A stretch of 64,000 nt of DNA from Streptomyces clavuligerus (GTDB taxonomy: Bacteria > Actinomycetota > Actinomycetes > Streptomycetales > Streptomycetaceae), in the NCBI RefSeq assembly GCF_005519465.1, contig NZ_CP027858.1, forward strand, positions 4,278,001 through 4,342,000, in the 5' to 3' direction. The notes beneath the pieces were generated by a model that had not been told where the DNA came from, did not search any database, and was given only the letters and a program-made list of their open reading frames with translations. Of this stretch, positions 55,610 to 62,270 are shown piece after piece. Within the stretch, counting starts at the first letter, position 1. Each line of letters opens with the position of its first letter. The translations under genes were made by a program, and so were the position numbers.

Positions 55610-56483
55610 TGCGTGGGCCCGCGTGATGCCGTGCGCTTCACGCGGGCGGTCTGTGGACGGCGTGGGAAAAGCGCCCACCAGCCCCGTGTACCCCGTCCCG
55701 ACGGGGTACACCGAGACGCCCACCACCGAGCCGGGGCCTCTCCCACGCCGACGCGTCCGTCCCGGGCCTGTGCCGTCCGCCCGGCGGCTCCACGCCCGCT
55801 GAGGGCCGCCGCACCCCATCCGGACGCGTCCCGGGGCACGGCGCCGCGCGGTCGCCGCACACGGGCCCGTCGACGGCCGCGTCGGCCGGAGCCGGGCGCG
55901 GCCGTTCCGGGCCTGTGGTCCGCCGCGGTGGTCCTGTGCCGTCCGGGCGGTGGTTCCGCGCCCGTCGCGTCGCGCACCGTCGGCACCGGGGCTCGTCCCC
56001 GGATGGCCGCGGTACACGGTGCCGTCGGTCCTGCCGGGGGTGTGGCCTGCGTCGCCGCACGGTCTGTCCCGGGCCGGCGGACCCGTCCAAGGCGCGGGCC
56101 GCCGCCGAGCGCGGCTGTCCCGGGCCTGCGGTCCGCCGCGGTGGTCCTGTGCCGTCCGGTCGGCGGTTTCGCGCCCGTCGCGTCGCGCACCGTCGGCACC
56201 GGGGCTCGTCCCCGGATGGCCGCGGTACGCGGGCCCGTCGGCGGGCCGCCCTCGGTCCGGTCGTCGGCCGGAGCCGGACGCGCGGTCCGTTGTGCCCGCG
56301 TCGGCGGAACCCGCCGCCGTGGCCCCGGGCGCGGGTCGGGTGGTGACGGCGCCGTCCCGGGCCTGTGGCCTCCGTATGCGGGTCCGGGGCGGGGGCGGTG
56401 GATCCGGAATGTGAACGATGACGACTGGCCGCCCTCGCCGGGCCCGGGTCCGGCGAGGGCGGACGTAGCTCTGGAGCAGACGA
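55610..56483. other. Large gene-free spacer between surface protein and sortase genes
   Basis: An 874-nt stretch in which no frame is convincing. It contains an 11-bp perfect hairpin at 55686-55711 (GTGTACCCCGT/ACGGGGTACAC, loop CCCG), likely a terminator for the surface-protein gene, then a 133-nt direct duplication (55896-56028 and 56109-56241). GTGAACGATGACGACTGG near 56410 opens a lower-GC part that probably holds the sortase promoter. Confidence 0.7.
55896..56241. repeat. 133-bp imperfect direct repeat pair
   Basis: Copies at 55896-56028 and 56109-56241, shift 213, about 9 differences in 133 (93 percent by hand count). The central part around CGTCGCGTCGCGCACCGTCG is identical over more than 50 nt. 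A third fragment (CGTCCCGGGCCTGTGGCC) occurs near 56353, and a 20-nt block GTCGGCCGGAGCCGGRCGCG near 55881 and 56263. A length not divisible by 3 in the shift's neighbours and absence of any open gene argue against coding. Confidence 0.85.
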
Positions 56484-57149
56484 ATGAAGACACTTCGGCG
56501 GGTCCTCCGCCACCGTCCCGCCGCCCTGGTGGTCCCGGTCGTGCTCACCGCGGCCGTCGCCACCGGCGGATGCTCGTCCGGCAGCGGTGGTGCGGCGGGT
56601 GGCGGGGAGACGGCCGGGCGGGTCGTGGACCACGGGCCCGCGACCCCCGACGGCGGGGCGGAGCCGGGCGGGACCCGAGGGCGGCCGGAGCGGGGCGCCG
56701 AGGAGCCCGCCGCGCCCGTGCGGGTGACGATTCCGTCGGTCGGGGTCGACAGCGCCCTGATGCGGCTCGGGCTCAACAAGGACGGGACGGTCGAGGTCCC
56801 GCCGCCCGCGAAGGGGATGACGGCCGGGTGGTACACCGGGGGCGCCGTCCCCGGGGAGCCCGGGGCCTCCGTGATCATCGGGCACAACAGCACCGTCCAC
56901 GGGAAGGCCGTCTTCCACGATCTGAAGAAGATCGCCAAGGGCGCCGAGGTCACCGTCCGCAACGCGTCAGGGGACACCGCCCGGTTCACCGTCACGCACC
57001 GCGAGACCGTCAGCAAGAAGGCGTTCCCCACCCAGCGGGTGTACGGGGCGACCAACGGCCGCGAACTCCGGCTGATCACCTGCGACGGGGCCTTCGACGC
57101 CGCGGGCCACCCCGTGGACAACCTGATCGTCTACGCCACCCGCCGCTGA
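56484..57149 (+). CDS. Class F-like sortase
   Basis: A 221-aa exported transpeptidase-like protein. ATG 56484 follows GCTCTGGAGCAGACGA. The N-terminal hydrophobic segment (about 12-29) ends in TGGC, so Cys30 could be lipidated, which is unusual for a sortase, although the -3 position is weak. The catalytic domain covers about 75-221: His134 in VIIGHNSTVHG and Cys200 in RLITCDGAFD. The usual catalytic Arg on the strand after Cys is not obvious (HPVDNLIVYA), leaving R220/R221 at the very end or R196 as candidates. Class F enzymes of Actinobacteria have few known substrates; the repeat protein upstream is a candidate. It ends 8 nt from the convergent TPR gene. Confidence 0.85.
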   Translation: MKTLRRVLRHRPAALVVPVVLTAAVATGGCSSGSGGAAGGGETAGRVVDHGPATPDGGAEPGGTRGRPERGAEEPAAPVRVTIPSVGVDSALMRLGLNKDGTVEVPPPAKGMTAGWYTGGAVPGEPGASVIIGHNSTVHGKAVFHDLKKIAKGAEVTVRNASGDTARFTVTHRETVSKKAFPTQRVYGATNGRELRLITCDGAFDAAGHPVDNLIVYATRR

Positions 57150-57157
57150 CGGGCGCC

Positions 57158-58615
57158 TCAGCGCGCGCCCCCCGACCCCCACCACCGGGAGCCCGCCGCG
57201 CCCTGCCGGCCCCGCCCGGCGGGGTACAGGGCCTCCCGGCCGGTCATCCGCCGCGGCCCGCCCCCGGGCGGCTCGCCCAGCGAGGCCAGCGCGCTCCGCG
57301 CGGGCGGGACCAGCAGCGGCGAGAAGAACGGATTGACCCGCAGCGCCGTGCCGATGTTCCGGCGCGCCGACCCGTACAGCCCCAGGGACCGTTCGATCTG
57401 CCCCCGGTGGTACGCGAACAGCGGACTGCGCAACCCCTCCTTCGTCGCCCGCTTGGCGTACGGCAGCGCCTCGTCCGCCCGGCCCGCCCGGTACAGCGCC
57501 CACCCCAGCCCGTCCGCGATCTGGGTGCTGCGCCGCCCCGCCTCCCACGCGTCCGTCAGCAGCCGCACCGCCTCGTCAGGATCGCCGTGGTCGGCCTCGT
57601 AACGCCCCCGCGTCAACGTCTGGTCGACCCCGTACCGCTCGGCGCGGTCCGCCGTCTCCAGCACCGCCGCGTAGCTCTCCTCGGCCTCCTCGTGCCGCCC
57701 CAGCGACTCGTACAGCTCCCCGGCCTCCAGGGCGTACTCCGGCAGCGGGAAGCGGGTCAGCGCCGCCCGGTACTCGGCGAGGGCCGCGTCGGTCCGCCCC
57801 AGGGCCGCCAGCGCCCGCGCCCGGCCCGCCCGCGCCGGGTGCAGCTCGGGCGCGAGCCGCAGCGCCGCGTCGTACCCGGCGACCGCCTCACGGGGCTCGC
57901 CGCGCTCCCAGGCGAGATCGCCGAGACGGCGCAGCGCCACCGCCCGCTCGGTCGTCCCGGCCGCGGCGGCGACGGCGTCGTACGCGTTGGCCGACGCGTC
58001 CTCGCGCCAGCCCCGTTCGCGGTAGACCTGCGCGGCCAGCGCCCGGGACTGCGAGCCCTGGTACAGCGCGGTGAGCCGGTCCAGCGCCCCGTGCACCGCC
58101 TTGTACGCGCCGACCCCGCTCTGCGCGTCGATCAGCGCCCGGTACACCGTCCACCGCCGGGGCCGCTGCTGCTGCGCCCGTACCGCCGCGTCCCGGGCGG
58201 TGGCGAAGTCCTGCCGCGCCCCGGCGAGTACGGCGAGCCCCAGCAGCGCCTCGGTGTTCCCGGCGGCGGCGGGGCGTTCCCGCAGCGAGCGGTTGAGCGC
58301 GCTCTCGGCCCGGGCCAGCGCGGCCCAGTCGGCCCACCAGGCGCCCCGTTCCGCGTACGCGGTCCCGAGCGCCGCCCAGGACTCCTCGTCCCCCGGGTGC
58401 GCGCGCAGCCACCGCGTCCGGTCGCGGATCAGCGCGTCCAGCTCGGCGCGGGAGGCGGGGGCCCCGGCGACGGCCGCCGCCCTGGCCCGGGCGGCGGGCC
58501 CCGGCGCGGGCGGGGGAGCGTCGTGCTCCTCGGTCACCAGCATGAGCACCCCGCCCGCCAGGGTGGCGGCGACCAGGGCCGCCACGGCGGCGTTCTTCAC
58601 ACGTTCCGTGCCCAT
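57158..58615 (-). CDS. TPR-repeat protein with N-terminal membrane anchor
   Basis: A 485-aa protein. ATG 58615 gives a short basic start and a membrane segment (KNAAVAALVAATLAGGVLMLV, about 7-27), so the helical repeats are probably outside the cytoplasm. From about residue 60 tandem tetratricopeptide-like repeats run to about 430 (for example PGDEESWAALGTAYAERGAWW, ALRRLGDLAWERGEPREAVAGYDAALRLAP). TPR domains bind partner proteins. The C-terminal 40 residues are Gly/Arg-rich. It is convergent with the sortase gene and has no recognisable enzymatic domain. Confidence 0.88.
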   Translation of the reverse strand: MGTERVKNAAVAALVAATLAGGVLMLVTEEHDAPPPAPGPAARARAAAVAGAPASRAELDALIRDRTRWLRAHPGDEESWAALGTAYAERGAWWADWAALARAESALNRSLRERPAAAGNTEALLGLAVLAGARQDFATARDAAVRAQQQRPRRWTVYRALIDAQSGVGAYKAVHGALDRLTALYQGSQSRALAAQVYRERGWREDASANAYDAVAAAAGTTERAVALRRLGDLAWERGEPREAVAGYDAALRLAPELHPARAGRARALAALGRTDAALAEYRAALTRFPLPEYALEAGELYESLGRHEEAEESYAAVLETADRAERYGVDQTLTRGRYEADHGDPDEAVRLLTDAWEAGRRSTQIADGLGWALYRAGRADEALPYAKRATKEGLRSPLFAYHRGQIERSLGLYGSARRNIGTALRVNPFFSPLLVPPARSALASLGEPPGGGPRRMTGREALYPAGRGRQGAAGSRWWGSGGAR

Positions 58616-58723
58616 GGCGCCACTGTGCGCCCATCATCAGTCCATACGAGGAATGCCGCCCGGGCCCGTGACACGGACGGCGGACGGGTTCACACCGATG
58701 GCCCCGGGTGCCAGGCTGGCCCC

Positions 58724-60091
58724 ATGGACGATCTCATCGAACGGCTGCGTGCGGGGCTGCCCGCCGAGGCGCTGATCACCGATCCGGATGTGACCGTCTC
58801 CTACGGACGGGACATGGCGGGCTTCTGCGCGGCGGGGACCCCGGCGGTCGTGGTGCTGCCGCGCACGGTCGAGCAGGTCCGGCATGTGATGCGCACGGCG
58901 ACGGCGCTGCGGGTCCCGGTGGTCCCGCAGGGCGCCCGTACGGGCCTGTCCGGCGCGGCCAACGCCTCGGACGGCTGTATCGTGCTCTCCCTGCTCCGGA
59001 TGGACCGCATCCTGGAGATCAGCCCGGTGGACCGGATCGCCGTGGTCGAACCCGGCGTCGTCAACGCCGATCTGTCCCGCGCCGTCGGCGAGCTGGGCCT
59101 CGCCTATCCGCCGGACCCATCGAGCTGGGAGAGCTGCACGATCGGCGGGAACATCGGCACCGCGTCGGGCGGGCTGTGCTGTGTGAAGTACGGCGTGACG
59201 GCGGAGTACGTCCTCGGTCTGGAGGTCGTCCTCGCCGACGGACGGCTGCTGAACACCGGCCGCCGCACCGCCAAGGGCGTGGCCGGATACGACCTCACCC
59301 GGCTCTTCGTCGGCTCGGAGGGCAGTCTCGGCATCGTGGTGAAGGCCGTCCTCGCGCTGCGGCCCAAGCCGCCCGCGCAGCTCGTGCTCGGGGCCGAGTT
59401 CCCCTCGGCCGCCGCGGCCTGCGCGGCGATCTGCGCCGTCATGGAGCGCGGACACACCCCGTCCCTGCTGGAACTGATGGACCGTACGACGGTGCGCGCG
59501 GTCAACGCCACGACCGGCATGGGGCTGCCGGAGACCACCGAGGCGCTGCTGCTGTGCGCGTTCGACACCCCCGACCCGGCCGCCGACCTCGCCGCCGTGG
59601 GCGAGCTGTGCCGGGCGGCGGGCGCGACCGAGGTCGTCCCGGCGGACACCCCGGCCGAGTCCGAACTGCTGCTCCAGGCCCGGCGGTCGGCGCTGCCCGC
59701 CCTGGAGTCGCTGAGCACGGCGACGATGATCGACGACGTCTGCGTACCGCGTTCCCGGCTGGGCGAGATGATCGAGGGCACCGCCCGGATCGCGGAGAAG
59801 TACGGTCTGACGATCGGGGTCTGCGCCCACGCGGGCGACGGCAACACCCACCCCGTGGTCTGTTTCGACCAGCACGACCCGGAGGAGTCCCGGCGGGCGC
59901 GGGAGTCCTTTGACGCGATTATGGCCCTGGGGCTGGAGCTGGGCGGGACGATCACCGGCGAGCACGGTGTGGGCGTCCTGAAGAAGGAGTGGCTGGCCAG
60001 AGAGCTGGGCCCGGTGGGTCTGGAGATGCAGCGGGGCATCAAGGCCGCCTTCGACCCCCTGAACATCCTCAACCCCGGCAAGCTGTTCTGA
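58724..60091 (+). CDS. FAD-linked oxidase, glycolate/D-lactate dehydrogenase type
   Basis: A 455-aa flavoenzyme of the VAO/GlcD family that oxidises 2-hydroxy acids such as glycolate or D-lactate. ATG 58724 is 6 nt after the -10-like CAGGCT, so the mRNA may be leaderless. The FAD-binding motifs are PVVPQGARTGLSGAAN (about 65-80), DPSSWESCTIGGNIGTASGGLCCVKYG (about 129-155) and GSEGSLGIV; the C-terminal catalytic region has CAHAGDGNTHP and GGTITGEHGVGVLKKEWL, with HAGDGN and EHG as the metal/substrate signature, and ends FDPLNILNPGKLF. No iron-sulfur subunit gene (glcF) is nearby, so it probably works alone. Confidence 0.92.
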   Translation: MDDLIERLRAGLPAEALITDPDVTVSYGRDMAGFCAAGTPAVVVLPRTVEQVRHVMRTATALRVPVVPQGARTGLSGAANASDGCIVLSLLRMDRILEISPVDRIAVVEPGVVNADLSRAVGELGLAYPPDPSSWESCTIGGNIGTASGGLCCVKYGVTAEYVLGLEVVLADGRLLNTGRRTAKGVAGYDLTRLFVGSEGSLGIVVKAVLALRPKPPAQLVLGAEFPSAAAACAAICAVMERGHTPSLLELMDRTTVRAVNATTGMGLPETTEALLLCAFDTPDPAADLAAVGELCRAAGATEVVPADTPAESELLLQARRSALPALESLSTATMIDDVCVPRSRLGEMIEGTARIAEKYGLTIGVCAHAGDGNTHPVVCFDQHDPEESRRARESFDAIMALGLELGGTITGEHGVGVLKKEWLARELGPVGLEMQRGIKAAFDPLNILNPGKLF

Positions 60092-60252
60092 GCCACCCCG
60101 GCCCGATATCGACTCCTCCGTTCCGATATTCGCTCCTGCCCAGGGAGTAGGGCCACAGCCCGATGCCCGGACACGGTCCGCCCTTCTACGGTGAAAGAGC
60201 GGGTGCGCACCGCGCCCGGTCGGATCGGCGCACCACCGCCGAAGGAGGAACC

Positions 60253-60633
60253 ATGCCCGCAACACTGGATCACACCGTCGTCCGCAGTCATGACCGCTTC
60301 GCCGGGGCCCGCTTCCTCGCCGAGCTGATCGGCGAGCCCGAGCCCCGGGAGTTCGGCCCCTTCGCCAGCCTGGCGCTGGCGGGCGGGGTGACCTTGGACT
60401 ATCTCGACGTGGAGGGCGAGATCGCCTCCCAGCACCTGGCCTTCCTCGTCTCCGACGAGGAGTTCGACACGGTGCTCGCGAAGGTCGTCGAACGGGAGCT
60501 GCCCTACTTCGCCGACCCCCACGCCGAGAAACCCCAGGAGATCAACCACCACTTCGGCGGCCGGGGCTTCTACCTCGCCGACCCGGACGGTCACTGGCTG
60601 GAATTCATAACGCATACCTATGTCATCGAGTAG
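60253..60633 (+). CDS. VOC-family (glyoxalase-like) protein
   Basis: A 126-aa single-domain vicinal-oxygen-chelate protein. ATG 60253 has a perfect GAAGGAGGAACC upstream. The domain begins LDHTVVRSHDRFAGARFLAELIG and ends GRGFYLADPDGHWLEFITH, with possible metal ligands His in LDHTVV, His in SQHLAFLV and Glu in WLEFI. The family spans isomerases, dioxygenases and drug-binding proteins; nothing fixes the substrate here. Confidence 0.88.
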   Translation: MPATLDHTVVRSHDRFAGARFLAELIGEPEPREFGPFASLALAGGVTLDYLDVEGEIASQHLAFLVSDEEFDTVLAKVVERELPYFADPHAEKPQEINHHFGGRGFYLADPDGHWLEFITHTYVIE

Positions 60634-60657
60634 TTCACCGACTCTGGACGGGACCGT

Positions 60658-61164
60658 CTAGCCCTCGTCCGCGTCCGGCGTCTCGTCGGTGGCCCGGGGG
60701 GTCTCCTTGCCGCAGGCGGGGGAGTGGCCCCGGGCCCACAGCCGCTGGGCCCGGCCGGGCGACAGCAACTCCGCCAATTCGCCCTCCAGATCGAGCCGGT
60801 CGCGCTCCGAGCCGGGCGGCACCACCCGCAGGGTCCGCTCCAGCCAGGCCGAGACCGCGACCGACGGGACCTCCAGCAGCGCCTCGCCGTCGGGCGACGC
60901 CAGCGCCATCAGCACCACGCTCCTGCCGTCCGTCCTGCTCGGCCAGATCCGCACATCCCCCTGACCACAGGGCCGGAACACCCCCTCCACCAGCAACTCC
61001 CGGGCGAAGGTCCAGGTCACCGGGGACGCCGAACCGATGTGGAAGGTGATGTGCACGGCATACGGGTCGTCGGTGCGGTACACCATCCGGGCGGGTACGG
61101 GGATGCTGCGCTCGGGCGACAGCACCAGCCGCAGTTCCAGTTCACGCTCGACCACGGAGTGCAT
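60658..61164 (-). CDS. ssgG: SsgA-like sporulation/cell division protein (SsgG by position)
   Basis: A 168-aa SALP family protein, found only in sporulating actinomycetes, where members steer septum placement and cell wall assembly. ATG 61164 starts MHSVVERELELRLVLSPERSIPVPARMVYRTDDPYAV, and the rest follows the family pattern (ITFHIG, VTWTFARELLVEGVFRPCGQGDVRIWPSR, LASPDGEALLEVPS). The C-terminal 35 residues (ending DETPDADEG) extend beyond SsgB-type length. In S. coelicolor ssgG lies in this neighbourhood, as I recall, and its loss leads to skipped septa. The SALP membership is certain, the subtype less so. Confidence 0.88.
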   Translation of the reverse strand: MHSVVERELELRLVLSPERSIPVPARMVYRTDDPYAVHITFHIGSASPVTWTFARELLVEGVFRPCGQGDVRIWPSRTDGRSVVLMALASPDGEALLEVPSVAVSAWLERTLRVVPPGSERDRLDLEGELAELLSPGRAQRLWARGHSPACGKETPRATDETPDADEG

Positions 61165-61249
61165 GACAGGCTCGCTTTCGTTGTGCGTACCGGGCCTGGG
61201 ACAGGCCCTTGCACGGTGAGAGCGGGCTCGCCGTCCACGATGACGCGAC

Positions 61250-61259
61250 TTTCGCGAAA
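61250..61259. promoter_or_regulatory. Palindrome TTTCGCGAAA upstream of ssgG
   Basis: Perfect 10-bp palindrome in an A/T-richer patch (61245-61275) about 86 nt before the ssgG start. It is a plausible operator or part of the promoter. The gene's -10/-35 boxes are not clear. Confidence 0.4.
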
Positions 61260-61300
61260 AACTTTCCGTGACATTGTCGCTGCGGTGAGTGACTGGATCG

Positions 61301-61332
61301 TCCGGGTGGTCCGGGTGGTCCGGGTGGTCCGG
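61301..61332. repeat. Tandem repeat TCCGGGTGG, 3.5 copies
   Basis: Three perfect copies of the 9-bp unit plus TCCGG in the spacer between ssgG and the 3' end of the methyltransferase gene. Non-coding on both strands as far as I can judge. Confidence 0.85.
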
Positions 61333-61397
61333 TGCCCAGGGGCCCGGTGCGGTGCGCCTGTCCGCACGGACCCGGGCGCGCCGTCGGTACACAGCCG

Positions 61398-61952
61398 TCA
61401 GTACACATACGGGAGCAGGCGCTTCGTCCGCCGCCGGTACTCCGCGTACTCCTCGCCGAAAACCGCGAGCAGTATCCGTTCCTCCGCCGCGATCCGCCAT
61501 CCGTACGCCGCGCCCAGCAGGACGGCGACCGCCACCGCAGCGAGCCCCTTCCCCAGCCCCAGCGCCCAGCCGGTCCACACCAGCAGACTGCCCGCGTACC
61601 CGGGGTGCCGGATCAGCCGGTACGGCCCCGTGCGCACCACCCGCTGGCCCGGGGCCGTCCGCAACGTCCGGGTGTAGTACGCGCCCAGCGTCCGCATCCC
61701 CCACGCCCGCAGCAGCAGCCCGGCGGCGACGGCGCCGACCCCGGCCCAGCGGGCCGCGGCGGGCAGCGCCCCCGGCAGCAGCGCCCCGAGGAGGAGCGCG
61801 CCCGCGAAGGCGGCGGGCAGCAGGGCCGTGCTGCCCCGGTCCGCCGCCCCGGCACGCCAGGAGGCGGCGGTGCGGTCCCGGTGGCGCAGCAGCAGCTCGT
61901 ACCCCGCCCAGAGCACCAGCCCGGCGTTCGCGAGCACACTCGTCAGCCGCAT
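61398..61952 (-). CDS. Isoprenylcysteine carboxyl methyltransferase-like membrane protein
   Basis: A 184-aa integral membrane protein. ATG 61952 (MRLTSVLANAGLVLWAGYELLL) is chosen because it opens with the first membrane segment; further upstream the frame is Arg-rich and unlike coding sequence. Four to five hydrophobic segments are followed by the family signature VVRTGPYRLIRHPGYAG, which binds S-adenosylmethionine, and the end FGEEYAEYRRRTKRLLPYVY. Bacterial members of the ICMT/PEMT fold methylate lipids or small molecules rather than prenylated proteins; the substrate is unknown. Confidence 0.88.
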   Translation of the reverse strand: MRLTSVLANAGLVLWAGYELLLRHRDRTAASWRAGAADRGSTALLPAAFAGALLLGALLPGALPAAARWAGVGAVAAGLLLRAWGMRTLGAYYTRTLRTAPGQRVVRTGPYRLIRHPGYAGSLLVWTGWALGLGKGLAAVAVAVLLGAAYGWRIAAEERILLAVFGEEYAEYRRRTKRLLPYVY

Positions 61953-62270
61953 ACAGGGGAGCCTGTCAGCCCGCGCGCGGCGGGGGGCGGCGCGCGTCCG
62001 GGCCGTCGCCCGCTCCGGCGGACCGGTGAGGGCCATTCGGGTGGACCGGCGCACCCGACCGGCCCCACGGGAGGGGGTGCTCGGGTGCCGTCGCACGGGC
62101 CCGGGTCGTTGCGCCGAGGGAGGCTTCGCGGTCGGGAACGGAACCTCAGGGAGCCCCGGTCGTTACAGCCTGACGGGGCCCAGTCGGCCGCAAGTGTCCG
62201 AAAGATTCGGAGAGATCCGGAAAGACGCAGAGCCTGGAAAGGCTCTCCGAGGAGATACGGGACCACGGTG
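61953..62270. other. Divergent region between methyltransferase and RDD-protein genes
   Basis: Gene-free, 318 nt. The right-hand third is less GC-rich and holds a small hairpin AGAGCC-TGGAAA-GGCTCT at 62229-62246 just before GAGGAG and the start of the RDD gene. I see no clear promoter boxes for either gene. Confidence 0.5.

Noticed and set aside
55613..58723. Very long open frame running through the spacer and sortase gene on the plus strand, and long minus-strand frames over the same region
   Set aside because: High GC keeps stop codons rare in non-coding frames. The translations are Arg/Pro/Gly-rich and repeat the DNA duplication, and real genes occupy other frames.
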